From: Papaver somniferum
Lineage: Eukaryota; Streptophyta; Magnoliopsida; Ranunculales; Papaveraceae
Reading direction: 5' to 3'
NCBI RefSeq assembly: GCF_003573695.1
Contig: NC_039362.1
Location: 172,493,690 to 172,557,689 of the forward strand
DNA length: 64,000 nucleotides
Shown here: in pieces, positions 21,169-31,589 of the stretch
Layout: each line of letters opens with the position of its first letter
Numbering within the stretch: the stretch's first letter is position 1
Notes under the pieces: generated by a model
Told to the model about the DNA's origin: nothing
Databases searched by the model: none
Seen by the model: the letters and a program-made list of their open reading frames with translations, nothing else
Position numbers and translations under genes: made by a program

Positions 21169-22553
21169 GGGGATTTTAATATAGTGCCACACTTCCAATT
21201 TCATGTATAAGAAAGTGCCACTATTTTTTTTAATATTTATAAAATGCCACACTATTGACCTTTTCCATCCTGTTTTTTTGAGAAAACGGTTCAGTGTCGT
21301 TAGTGCCTACGTGGCAGTAAATCAGTCCTGGTAAAAGACATTTAAGCCCCTAAATCATCTAACTAGGACTGATTCGAATCGACTTAGTAATACGAGTCAC
21401 TACCGAGTTGGGTTGCGAGTAAGTACCGAACTAAACCACGACTCAACTTCTATTCATCTTCTTCGCCATCAAAACTCAACATTTACTATTAGATTTGGGT
21501 TTTAATGCCAGCAAGGTTAATAGTAGTATGGAAATGATAATAGAATTGCTTAGGGAACTTATTACAGACACGTTGTGTATGTTCGGTGGTAGAATTAAAT
21601 GAAGACTTTTATCGAACACGAGATGTGCATACTGGTGGTGGGAAAAAGGTACATCTCTGTTCATGATTTTAAGACTCCGTTTTAGCCGATCTTCTCTGCA
21701 AATATGAATAGGAGAGACACCGCAATCTAAACATGTATAAACTCTATAATTTTAGCAATCTAATTCATCCATCTCCCGAAATTGAAGGCAATAGTTCCCT
21801 TGTTGTCTGTTTTCAGCAGCATAATCAACTTTGAACTGATTTTTGAGTTCAAACTCTAACCAAATATAAAACAAATTCGGACCATTGAGCTGTAATCTTA
21901 TCAACTCCTAAAAACGCATCTATTCCTCTCCCCTTTTCTACCAATTTCCTTTTTTTTTTCTACTTATACTCAGAACTCATAAACCCAAGCATCAAATTGA
22001 ATCAATTGAAAACGTGAATCGACGGGTTCATATAAAATTGCAAGTACCCAATTAATGAATTTACAAAACAGGTTACGTTAAGATCACCAAATTGAGATCT
22101 TCCCTAAAAAAGATAGATTGGAATCCAAACAAACATCATCGAGATGAATTAGCACGACCCACAATCTGAAATTGAGATGATTTACAAACAATTGGTTCAA
22201 AGTTCTGATGCTGCCGATGATCACGTTTATCTGTGCTTGAACCATGAAGAGGGCTTGTGTATAAAGAAGAACAGAAAGAGGACGTTTAGTGTACACAGAA
22301 GAATAAAAAGATAAGAGTTGGCCGTGAATGAGATCCGGATTTTTTCCTCGCACGATTTATGTTGTTAAGAAATTGAGAAGGGTAGCTAGGGAATGATACC
22401 ATATATTTTGGACTTTTTCAATGTTAATTGAATGATAAAGTGGGCCTTGATGGAAAAGTTAACATGTGTGGTAATTTATAAATTAAAAAAAAAAAAACGG
22501 TCGCATTTTCTTAAACCGTAAATGGGAAGTGTGGCGTCTTTTTAAAATTCCCC
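21169..22553. mobile_element. non-autonomous MULE-like TIR element, copy A
   Basis: Begins GGGGATTTTAATATAGTGCC and ends ...GTCTTTTTAAAATTCCCC. The ~100-bp terminal inverted repeats share GCCACACTTCC, TTAAGAAA, poly-T/A, CCACAC and TTTTCCATC. Flanks AACTATAT at 21161-21168 and 22554-22561 form an 8-bp target duplication; the duplicate locus at ~25957 shows the empty site TTAACTATATCAACTATGAGG. Length 1,385 bp, no transposase; interior has only short frames. Same family as 29682-31537. MULE assignment rests on long TIRs and 8-9 bp duplications. Confidence 0.88.
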
Positions 22554-22679
22554 AACTATATTAACAATGAGGTGAGGTGCAACAATTCTTAAGAAAAGTT
22601 GAATAAAAAAGCTCATCATAAAAATTAAAATGCAGTTCAGAAAACAATAATAAACATAAATAATAGGATTAAGGCTAGT

Positions 22680-22881
22680 AGTAGTACATTTACTTTTGTC
22701 TTTGTTTCTTCCTAATCCTGGCTACTTTATTTCCATTCATTTCCCCTGCGTAAGTAAGCTGATTTAAGAGATACTAGACTCTCCACATAACTCACTGGTT
22801 GACTCCAATCCATAACAAAACCACCGGTGATCTCCAAAATTTTGGCTGCACCATTCTTGGGGTCATATGACAATTCTGATT
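22680..22881 (-). pseudogene. 3' tail of an F-box/FBA gene, truncated copy
   Basis: Homologous to 26094-26284, the C-terminal ~60 codons of the F-box pseudogene at 26094-27290 (CCCTGCGTAAGTA, GAGATACTAGACTCTCCACATAACTCACT). Homology stops at 22881 where the paralogue continues into the rest of the gene, so only the tail was duplicated here. Confidence 0.85.
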
Positions 22882-22892
22882 TAAGAGAATAG

Positions 22893-23140
22893 CTGAAAGC
22901 CGACATTGATCATGTTAAAAGTGAGTCAGATAGAACAGAGAAAGAGGTGGAGGAATTGAAGAAAAAGGTTGCATCGTCGCTTGAAGGTTCAAAAGCAACA
23001 ATTTCTTTCACTGTTTTTGCCACTTTGGCCACTATTTTAGTTAACAGTGACACTGCATTGTTGTATTGGGGAATGGAGTTTTTGGTGATCGTAATGTCTC
23101 TTGGCACAAAATGTGTTCAAAAGCAACAATTTTACCAGGT
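22893..23140 (+). pseudogene. unknown gene fragment, coiled coil then hydrophobic segment
   Basis: In one frame from 22893 the sequence reads LKADIDHVKSESD, then EKEVEELKKKV, a charged heptad-like stretch, followed by FTVFATLATILV and LLYWGMEFLVIVMSL, which could be two membrane segments. It looks like an exon of a real gene (coiled coil plus membrane anchor) joined to the F-box tail by rearrangement. I do not recognise the family. No ATG precedes it in frame and no downstream exon is evident. Confidence 0.4.
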
Positions 23141-23213
23141 CCGCACGAATTCTTTGCCCAGTTCTGAGTCCATTCTAATTTGTTTTGAGAGGAAATATCA
23201 TCATGCATCATAA

Positions 23214-23883
23214 CAGCAAGCAACAAAAGAGCCTGGTGATCTACATTACTTTTTAGAAAACAAAGTCTACTTGACTTGGAAATCCTCATCCGACACCACA
23301 TTATCAGAAACTTCAAAATCAACCTATCATAGTCAAAGGCTATTGTCAGCTATTGTCACTATCTAAAACAAGACAACGATAATAAGCAAATCAATACAAC
23401 CAATTGTCCGTATCAGAAAACTAACAACGTCAAGCAACCATCAAATTCAAATTTCAAACGCTGATAAGAAGTAAAATGAAAAACCAGCCCTAAAGTTTAT
23501 GTAAAGCCCGAAAATGTAGCTCCTATGCCACACCAAAACTGGAAGCAAACAGTGATGTATAGGTTATGCAACAGAATTTCTTATGAGCATAATATATATA
23601 ACTGGAACCTCAGATAACTATTAAGTCATTTGTTACTAGCCACTGCATTTCTCTCATAGGTTCAGTCAAACGTCAAGATTAAAGAAAGATGGTACATGAG
23701 TACTACTCACCCTGTCCCATCGGGAGAACTAAAATCCGAAAATCCCGTATGACTAATCACATCTCCATCTAATAAAAAATACTTATCCGAAAATACTCAT
23801 CACATCTCTAATGCTGGGAGTCCATTTGCTCTTTAGGACAACGGTATTCAAATATTTTAGTTACTTCAAACGAAAATGATTTA
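23214..23883. other. intergenic, nothing recognised
   Basis: Includes a short match to 13970-14030 (GAAGTAAAATGAAAAACCA, CAAAACTGGAAGCAA). No domain-bearing frame. Confidence 0.45.
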
Positions 23884-23884
23884 T

Positions 23885-24008
23885 GCACAACCAAGTGTAT
23901 GCACTTTGTGAGAGTGGGTGGGGTCCATTCATGCCTCACCCCTATCCCAATGCAGAGAGGGTGATCTTTCTGCCGTTGGATCCTCTTGGTGCATACACTT
24001 GGTTGTGT
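23885..24008. mobile_element. small hairpin MITE
   Basis: About 124 bp with nearly perfect 20-bp terminal inverted repeats: GCACAACCAAGTGTATGCAC on the left and its reverse complement ending at 24008 on the right. TA lies at or near both ends, compatible with a TA target duplication. No coding capacity. Family not assigned. Confidence 0.7.
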
Positions 24009-24884
24009 ACGTTGCAAAGCCGTACTTCAAAATGCAGATGATAATTGAATTTTTTATTGATAGGAAGAACACTGATGTCACTGAGTCATAATATAACCTA
24101 AGTCCAAAGAAATGTTTCAGCATGGATTATGTTGATACCGACGGATGTATCATAACGTACCTTTTTCTCAAATCATAACGGTCTCGGAGTCTTCCACAAT
24201 ATGCAGCCTCTTCGAATTGTTGATACTGACGGATGTATGCCAACCGAAAACGCTATTAAAACTCCGCAACCTTGCACCCTCCCATGCCGAAATAATATCA
24301 TTTTGAAACTGCTAGAAAAATATTGTACTTTCCGCTTTAAGGCTCGATTAAGATTCTTTTAGACAAATATTATTCGTCTGTAAATATTCCGAGAACGTAA
24401 TTATATAGATGAAGTTGTTGGAATCGTGTTCTTCACTTCAGCCAACTATATGCATTCATCTGAAGATAACTCTGGTGTTTTCACAGAGTCAGACCGTGAC
24501 AAGATGGTTCATTGATCTTTCTCTAGGATCTATCGACTTCTAAAAGAGAAGGCACGGTCTAAATGAAATTCCAAATTCCATATATATAGCCTAATAACTA
24601 AGATGCGTAGTTGACTGAAAAATATAAGTCTCCCTGGACAAATCAACCATCACAGTTAATTTTGTCATTTTATGGATGAACAGTGTATATGAGCAAGTTT
24701 TTTCATTTCAAACGGATGGAGGACAGCAGTACAGCACAAAGTTTATATTGCATGGCAGCAGTAATCGTAAGTTCTAACTCAATTAATCGAGGGGATGATT
24801 TGACCTTTCGTTTTTGATTTTTTTTTTTTGATCGTTTTTATTTTACTCTTCTGTGTAACTTGTTTTATTTCAGTGTCTTGAGAA
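24009..24884. other. intergenic with short gene-like scraps
   Basis: Contains two copies of GATACYGACGGATGTAT (about 24133 and 24220) and CTCAAATCATAACGGTCTCGGAGTCTTCCACAA-like sequence that also occurs at 15603 and 25525, a piece of the duplication. The stretch 24415-24560 has a frame with TSANYMHSSEDNSGVF that may be an exon scrap; unrecognised. Confidence 0.4.
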
Positions 24885-26284
24885 ACATGATTGATAATAT
24901 CCAATCTTCAACGTCTGTTTGAATGCAATCAAACAAATATTGGTATCATAAGTTTCTCATGATGAAAACCTCCTAAACATGACTTAATTAAAGAAAACCA
25001 ACAATTTTATTACTATAAATTGCCAATATTTTTTCTTATTGTTTTGATGAAAAGAGAAATTAAATTTCTTTAGTTAAACCAAATGGGGACAATGTCCCTT
25101 ACAAAGAGACTCGAAGAAACTATCAATGCCAGCTTGTGACAAGTTCACAGTTGAAAAAGAAGACACCAACAGCTTCCAACTTTCTTTAGCTATAAAACAT
25201 CAACTAAATAATATGATCTCTTCTCAGGAAAACAGGAGAACAATTCCTAAAACATCCGAATAACGACTGACAAGCTTCCAATCACGCACGTTCTAAAGAA
25301 ACTCCAGTTGATGACAAAGCAATATTTAATATATAATTCAGCCTACTATATATTGGGCTTGGTTCATATTCAGAAAATGGCAACTTAGGTTCCAACAGTA
25401 TGCATAGAAACGCATACCTCATGCATGCTTCACTTACACATTCAAAATTTTGAATATGCATCACCAATAAATATTTCACATCCAAAGTGAGAATGTGAGA
25501 TAGATAAACTTATCTGTTTGGCTCTCAAATCATAACGGGCTCCGACTATCCACAATTTCTTCATACGTAGTCTGCCATTCATACAACAATCAAAAGCTCA
25601 ATAAACAATTTTGCTAGGAATCACTATTAAAAACTAGCACGAACAAACGATATGTTCTCAGTAAAATAGAGAGCATAAGAACAACAGGTATGTGCAATAC
25701 CAGGTCCATGAACACAAATTGAGCACCCTCTTTGTAAGTGTATTGCTTAGTCTCCTTTGCAACATCGGCTTAATTAGCTCATCCAACATTACACGAACAA
25801 TATAAAATTTGAGTCACGAAACAGATCATACTCTAGAGATACTATAACTGTAAGTGTATTTTGTCATCAAATAACACGAATTTCTTGATATGTATCATAT
25901 TCCATTCCAACTTTTCAACGCAATGAATTCATATGACCAGGAAGGATATTGGATCTCTTAACTATATCAACTATGAGGTGAGGTGCAACAATTATTTAGA
26001 AAAGTTGAATAAAAAAGCTCATCATTAAAATTAAAATGCAGGTCAGAAAACAATAACAAACATGAAATAATAGGATTAGGGCTAGTAGTACTTTTACTTT
26101 TGTCTTTGTTTCTTCATAATCCTGAGAACTTTATCTCCATTCCTTTCCCCTGCGTAAGTAGCTGATTTAAGAGATACTAGACTCTCCACATAACTCACTG
26201 CTTTACTCCATTCCATAACAAAACCACCAGGGATCTCCAAAAATTTGGTTACATCATTCTTGGGATCATATAACAATTTTGAGT
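24885..26284. repeat. segmental duplication copy 2 (without insertions)
   Basis: Paralogue of 14735-22881. It continues directly into the F-box pseudogene at 26094-27290, so copy 2 is closer to the source arrangement. It preserves the pre-insertion sequence for the copia element (~25562) and the MULE-like element (~25957), which places both insertions after the duplication or at least on one copy only. Confidence 0.85.
25540..25945 (-). pseudogene. EF-P gene fragment in duplication copy 2
   Basis: Collinear with EF-P from the exon 4 acceptor (TACGTAGTCTGCCATTC, cf. 34235) through intron 3, exon 3 (AGGTCCATGAACACAAATTG, GCACCCTCTTTGTAAGTGTA) and into intron 2 (TTTGTCATCAAA, GCAATGAATTCATA). 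The exon 3 start is damaged (GGCTTAATTAGCTCATCC instead of GCTTCACTCATCTAG), and no other exon is present. Confidence 0.85.
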
Positions 26285-27290
26285 TGCCACTATCTGTTAA
26301 AACCTCGCCAATTATAAAACACCACCACTGTCCCATCTTCAAGGTTTGAATAGTTATACCATGAGGTTTGAAGCTGAATTGTTTAGTCCAGGATTCTATC
26401 ACTCCATGTTCTTGCATTAACCAAAAATCGATGGTATTATCATTCACACCATAAACAACCAAGCAGAGATGATCTTCTAATAGCCCCACATTGTCATATT
26501 TAGTTGTTTGCGGATTAACTTCTTCTGGATATACGATGCCGACAAATGTCTTGCTGCTGATATCAAAAGATACTATAACTCTTGAACTTGTTACTTCGAT
26601 AGAGCCTGGCCAATGAAGAGCTCCATACAAAAACCAAACAAAAAAATTATAGGGAACTTCAGGAAACATGTACCGGTTCATGCTTTGGATCCAAATGTAT
26701 AGACCTGAACTTGAGAATAACATTTATCGATCTGCCGCAATTTTAACCAAACTGTAATCATCAAGGTGGCAGTCGTAACCAAACCCATATCTAACTTTCC
26801 AGCTCGATTCTCCAGACAAAGGAAGGTGCGTGCATGGTTATATCTTATGTTCACTAGTTGAAGGGTTCCAAATACAAAATCTCCCCTCATCAACAGATAA
26901 TAAGCAAATCAGACCGTTACAGGAACCCACTACTCGAATTTTATCATCATCGGACCAGTTAAGTCGTTTGAAAAAGTAATCCATTGAAATAGATCCATCA
27001 CATGCACATGTTCTAGACAATGTTGCTGCTGCTGATGATGATGATATTAAGGCATAATCTATTGAATGACACAGAGGATCGCTCCACCGAGATATAAGCA
27101 TGAGCCTAGGGTTTTTATTCTTGTTATGGTTAAGGTGATCCTGATCCCTAATAAATTTAGGGTTATAAAGTAGTTTGCACCAAGCTTTTCTTTGTTTCGC
27201 AACCTGGATCATACCATCATATGTATGACAACAAACCCAAAACGCATATACTAATGAAGCAACTAACACAACATCATGCATGTGAAACAT
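26094..27290 (-). pseudogene. F-box-associated (FBA) protein gene, broken
   Basis: Upstream part (27290-26838): QRKAWCKLLYNPKFIRD resembles the C-terminal half of an F-box, then VVGSCNGLICL and FCIWNPSTSEHK, the first FBA blocks. Downstream part (26723-26094) includes VIVSFDISSKTF and ends KKQRQK. Between 26850 and 26680 the FBA signal jumps through all three frames (YGFGYDCHLDDYSLVKIAAD in one, CYSQVQVYTFGSKA in another), with a TAA, so at least two frameshifts. The first half of the F-box (LPxxxxxxIL) is not found upstream. Neighbouring F-box genes at 27.7 and 31.6 kb are more distant relatives. FBA proteins act as substrate receptors of SCF ubiquitin ligases; this copy is unlikely to. Confidence 0.85.
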
Positions 27291-27449
27291 AATGTTGAAC
27301 TAAAATCACAAATATGAAAAATGAATGTGTAGGAGTTTTTAGCCGACAAGAGCTAGTATACTCAAAATAAACATTAAGAATGGAAGTTGTATATTTAACT
27401 ATTGATTGATCTGAATTAATTCATGATGTTAATCTTCAATCTATCCTAG

Positions 27450-27674
27450 CTACCATTCTATTGGTATAACTGAATCTGCAGCATCCAAAGAGACGAGACT
27501 GTTGATACGAGTTGATGTTATTGTGAATTCATCACCTTCAAATCCCTCCCTTTTAAACCGCCTCCAAATACCTGAACGTAGATTGTAAACATACGGTGTT
27601 GTATGTTTGCACTCACTATCATATGCTATCAATTCTCCTGTCATCTTGATGTTTTCGACTTCTGAGTATAAATT
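27450..27674 (-). pseudogene. in-frame 3' coding remnant of the F-box gene after a premature TGA
   Basis: Continues the same frame as 28853-27675 past the TGA at 27677-27675 for ~75 codons (MTGELIAYD, PYVYNLRSGIWRRF, INSLVSLDAADSVI) and ends in TAG. The paralogue at 31590-33042 has Trp at the stop position (SGYWKLLS), so a TGG to TGA change is the simplest explanation. Confidence 0.85.
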
Positions 27675-28853
27675 TCAGTAACGATTCTCCGGAGACGTTA
27701 TCGAGTGCTTTTTAACCCATCGTTTGGTATCGTAGTTAAGATCCCATATGAACGCCCCGTTGGTAATTGACAAAGAATCAAATAGGCATAAACGGCCTTC
27801 CAACTCGAAAAGTTGAAACACATCTTCAAGGCAATCCGAATTAGGTACCTGACAGTTAGATGGCTTAACAACTTCCATGGTGCCAAATTCCTCGGTTTCT
27901 ATATTAAATGACAATATTGAATGTGATAGGCTCGGGGAAACACCGTTATCAAACCTATACATGACGGAATCAACCATCCAGTAAAATGTTCCGTTAATAA
28001 ATACATGCGCCGTTTTTACGCTACTTGGACAATAATGGCAGGTACCAACACTTCTTTTACGTTTAGTTCTTAAACTAATAATCTGAAACTCCCACATCGG
28101 TTTCCAAGCTAACTGATGTACACAAACTACTTCGTATTCTTTTGTAAGTGGATGGAAGTAAAATCCACATACACGAGTAGTAGTAGTATATCCTGGGTGA
28201 TCAGGAGTCACAATTACTTGTTCTTTTGTAATCGGATTCCAAATACAGAAAAGCTCTGGACCAATTACGCACCTGAATAAAAGAAACCCATCACATGAAC
28301 CGCAAAGAGTAAACGGCCCCTCGCAATTATATGCACTATTACATGAACGAAGATCCAAGCTTGTTGCAGCCTTAATGCTCTCGGCTCTACCATCTTCAGA
28401 AAGAAAAAGTTTGATGACATTCCCAACGGATTGCGTAAGAGATTGCATCACAATGGTTGGAGGAGTATTAGTTCGCCCTCCTCGGTCTAGGTGCATATGA
28501 ACAAAGTTGGAATTCATGATTAAGCCATACAATGCGTCATTTGAATTAGTTTGCTGCCAAAGCTGGAAGATGCACTTTGCTGGAAGTCTAGTAAATATGT
28601 TGGTGACGATGATATCTAAAGGAAGATCAGGGAGAGGACGACCCTTCTCAAATGCACGGATTTCTGCTCGAACTCGTGCCCAATCCTTTGCTGAAAGTCT
28701 AGCAGTAAGTGTGTTGGTGATGGTACCAACAACATGATTAAGATTAATAGGACCCTCCTCCTTAATCGCTTGAGCACAATCCTTTGATTTTGTTTTACTC
28801 CTTTTATCCCAAAGGATTGGAACCCAAGCAATGCATGGATGTTGCTTACCCAT
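27675..28853 (-). CDS. F-box protein with FBA-type C-terminal region
   Basis: 392 residues, ATG at 28853, single exon. F-box at about residues 73-115 (PLPDLPLDIIVTNIFTRLP, CIFQLWQQT), preceded by an unusual ~70-residue N-terminal extension (MGKQHPCIAWVPILWD) that the paralogue also has. FBA blocks follow: GSCDGFLLF (175-183), FCIWNPITKEQ (192-202), GFYFHPLTKEYEVVCV (220-235), NGTFYWMV (277-284), ILSFNIETEEF (303-313). F-box proteins dock to SKP1 and bring substrates to an SCF E3 ligase; the substrate is unknown. A premature TGA removes the last ~75 residues seen in the paralogue. The frame is otherwise intact, so a shortened protein may be made; a pseudogene is equally possible. Followed upstream (29189) by tRNA-His on the same strand. 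Confidence 0.8.
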   Translation of the reverse strand: MGKQHPCIAWVPILWDKRSKTKSKDCAQAIKEEGPINLNHVVGTITNTLTARLSAKDWARVRAEIRAFEKGRPLPDLPLDIIVTNIFTRLPAKCIFQLWQQTNSNDALYGLIMNSNFVHMHLDRGGRTNTPPTIVMQSLTQSVGNVIKLFLSEDGRAESIKAATSLDLRSCNSAYNCEGPFTLCGSCDGFLLFRCVIGPELFCIWNPITKEQVIVTPDHPGYTTTTRVCGFYFHPLTKEYEVVCVHQLAWKPMWEFQIISLRTKRKRSVGTCHYCPSSVKTAHVFINGTFYWMVDSVMYRFDNGVSPSLSHSILSFNIETEEFGTMEVVKPSNCQVPNSDCLEDVFQLFELEGRLCLFDSLSITNGAFIWDLNYDTKRWVKKHSITSPENRY

Positions 28854-29188
28854 TATTGATCAGATATAAAAATCAACCAAGAATTCTCTTAGTTAATTTA
28901 ACAAACATTTAGTGTACAGACTCCGGGTTTTACAATATTCATTCAATACGAAGGATTCATGAAACAGAAATCAAACAATGCTTACCAACAGTGCCTTTGT
29001 AGATAACCAGCACTAGAATATCTTCAAACAAAAAATTTAGCAGCAACCCTCGACAAGCAATGTAAAAACTATTGCTTTCTTCTTCTTCTGTATTGGTTCT
29101 AATGGGAGAAACGAAAAGAATTACATCTTTGGCCAAAGGTAGAAGTAGCTAAGAAGAAAAATAAAAATGCGAAAGAGAAAAAAGATAC

Positions 29189-29260
29189 TGTGGCTGCTGG
29201 GATTCGAGCCCAGGTCTCCACGGCCACAACGTGGAATTCTTACCACTAAACTACAGCCAC
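29189..29260 (-). tRNA. tRNA-His (GTG)
   Basis: 72-nt cloverleaf on the minus strand: acceptor GTGGCTG/CAGCCAC, D-arm with TAGTTTAGTGGTAAGA, anticodon loop with GTG, T-arm CTGGG-CTCGAAT-CCCAG, discriminator A. A run of six T follows the 3' end on the minus strand (29180-29186 region), a Pol III terminator. Plant nuclear tRNA-His type, with the extra 5' G added after transcription. No intron. Confidence 0.96.
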
Positions 29261-29681
29261 ATTGGTGACAATGGTGCAAACATAACTTAAACAAAACAGT
29301 CCCGTGTTTACTCAGATCTCAAAAGTTTTGTTCAACTGACGACAGAGGCCAGAGCTGTTCTGCCATGAAGACCAAAGATGAGCTCGTTGAGGTAACCTCT
29401 CATTAACTTCTCAGCTTATAAGCTCCTCTCCTCCCATTTTTTTATATTTTCTTTATCTTTGAGAATCCTTCAACATTAAACCCAATGGGACTGGAAAACA
29501 GCATGAGGACACATGAAAGCTTGAAACCTGTTTGTCTAACAAATACAAACACATACATATTGATGAAGTCACAGAGCATCATGTAATGTGGAACTCAAAT
29601 TACAAATGCATGAAAAGACTAAAATTAATGAACAGGAGGAGTTTTTAACCGACAAGAGAGTTAGGAAGGTGTTTCATTTAA
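29261..29681. other. intergenic; short exon-like start
   Basis: Partly homologous to 33485-33545 (AGAGCTGTTCTG), so the F-box/tRNA duplication extends here. At ~29366 ATGAAGACCAAAGATGAGCTC GAG-type sequence runs into a good donor (GAGGTAACC) and may be a first exon of a lost gene. GGAGTTTTTAACCGACAAGAG (29639) also occurs at ~27330. Confidence 0.4.
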
Positions 29682-31537
29682 GGGGATTTTAATAAAGTGC
29701 CACACTTCCAATTTGCAGTTTAAGAAAACGCCATCGTTTTTTCCAGAGTTTATTTAATGCCACACGTTTGACCTTTTCCATCCAAAAAAGTTGTTGCCAT
29801 CAGTTAATGCATAGGTGGCATTTATCCAGCTTAGTAAAAGACATATACACCCTCAAATCTGTCACCAACTCACCAAACCCATTCCTTATTTTGAACAGTG
29901 TAAGTCATTGTCGGTCTGAGTTGGATGGTTGGATCGGTCATCGTGCTAACCAGAATAAGCCATCGCCGGTACCGAGTTGATTCAACATAACAAAGATTAG
30001 ATCGAGTTTCAGCTGTTTTCTGCGCTTTTCTCAGGCAAATTAATTTCAGCCATTTTCCCTGCAAATTCCTAACATTCATCTATACTTCCATCGCTGCTTC
30101 ATTCTTTTCAGTTCTCTAACATCCAATAAACTTATCGTGTCCCTGCAATGATTCAATCTAACACAAACACATTCAATTTCTATCTTGAGCCCTAAATTCT
30201 TCTCTGCAACCCATAACTCAAACTCAAACACATTCACAGCACAATCATCTCACAACACTACTAGGACCATGCCTATGAATCACTACCTCAACTCAAAACC
30301 CCTCTTTATCACAGACCCATTCATTCCATGGCAGTGAGCTTAATGTCCATTCGATCAGTCAACAACAACAGGAGCTTCAAATTTGTCTTTCCTTCTGTTA
30401 AATCTCAATTCCACCAGTGCTTCCATCTGCATAGACAACACCAACAACATACATTCAAACCCTAAATTCTAAACTGTAATCATGGCTTCATGTCATAACC
30501 ACCATACCCATCTTATCCATCTCAATTCACTGTCTATAGATACGTCCATAAATTCAACAACAAAACTGCATAACTTAAACAAAATTCATAAAGAAGAACA
30601 ATTACCTCAAACTCATTTACTCAAGCACCATCCAGTTCATCCCAGATAACTTCATAATTCATTTGAGTTCCAAATACAAACTCTAACTATTGAACTTAAG
30701 CTAGTCTCCAACCGTAACTCTCAATTCAGATCAAACCCACCTCCAATTAATCATCTAAACCCTCAATTCAGTTCATCCATCAACATCAGTTCTTAACCAA
30801 CCCTAATTCAATTCCCAAATATTCTATTCTCTCAATCAAACTCAATTCATCCATCAAAATCTTCCTATCTATTCAACCCATCCTTTAATTCTTTCTTATT
30901 CACCCTTAATTGAATCTCGAAATTCATTTCAGGAACCCTAATTTCTTCACAATTTCATTAACATCTCAATTCTTCTTCAAGACAATACTACAACTTCAAT
31001 TTAGCAATAACCCTTTGATCTTCATCTGTTAACATCCCGTTTAGCTTATCAATTCCAAATAAACTCAACATCAAACTCTAACCTTCACAGAAACACTTCG
31101 CTTCAACTCAATCGTGGATTCTAACCAAACCCAACTATGAACTCATCAGCACCACACTCGGTTGATTGGTTTCACTAATTTTCTGCAAGGTTTTCTCAAC
31201 AGAGATTTCATCTCTGGAACGCCGGAGAAAAAGAAGAAGGAGAAGGAAGAGAAGAAAGGAAAGAGAAAGAGAATTCAAGTGTAGTTAGGTAATGTTGCTT
31301 CTTGTGACTGATTCAAATCGACCTAATAGTGTGAGTCATTGTCGAGTTTGGACCAACACGAATTCAAGGGTAGTTAGGTAATGTTGACACGTTGTATTGA
31401 CTTTTTCAATGATTATAGACCGAGTTAGTGGGCCCTGACGGAATATCTAACGGTTGTGGCATTTGATAAACTCTGAAAAAAACGGTGGCATTTTCTTGAA
31501 TCGGGATTTGCAAGTGTGGCAGTTTGTTAAAAATCCC
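29682..31537. mobile_element. non-autonomous MULE-like TIR element, copy B
   Basis: Begins GGGGATTTTAATAAAGTGCC and ends CAGTTTGTTAAAAATCCC. Flanks TTCATTTAA (29673-29681) and TTCATTCAA (31538-31546) form a 9-bp target duplication with one change. TIRs of ~100 bp match those of 21169-22553 (GCCACACTT, TTAAGAAAA, GCCA, ACCTTTTCCATC). Interior is CT/CA-rich with short frames only and shares GACTGATTCAAATCGAC-type sequence with copy A. Length 1,856 bp; lies between the two F-box/tRNA units. Confidence 0.88.
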
Positions 31538-31589
31538 TTCATTCAATTATTAATCAGAAATCATGCATGCATGTTCTATATATATATAT

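Larger units (their letters stand above)
14735..22881. repeat. segmental duplication copy 1 (interrupted by two transposons)
   Basis: Homologous to 24885-26284 once the insertions at 15658-20828 and 21169-22553 are removed. Shared landmarks in order: GAATGCAATCAAACA, TATCAATGCCAG, ACTCCAGTTGATGACAAAGC, CTCATGCATGCTTCACTTAC, TAGTCTGCCAT, CAATCAAAAGCTCAATAAAC, GGTGAGGTGCAACAATT and the F-box tail ending at ACAATTCTGA. The unit mixes EF-P intron/exon sequence and the 3' end of an F-box gene, so it was copied from the neighbourhood of 26 kb and 34 kb. Confidence 0.85.

Noticed and set aside
27675..27677. TGA as a recoded (selenocysteine or readthrough) codon in the F-box gene
   Set aside because: Land plants lack selenocysteine insertion, and the paralogue has Trp TGG; a nonsense mutation is simpler.
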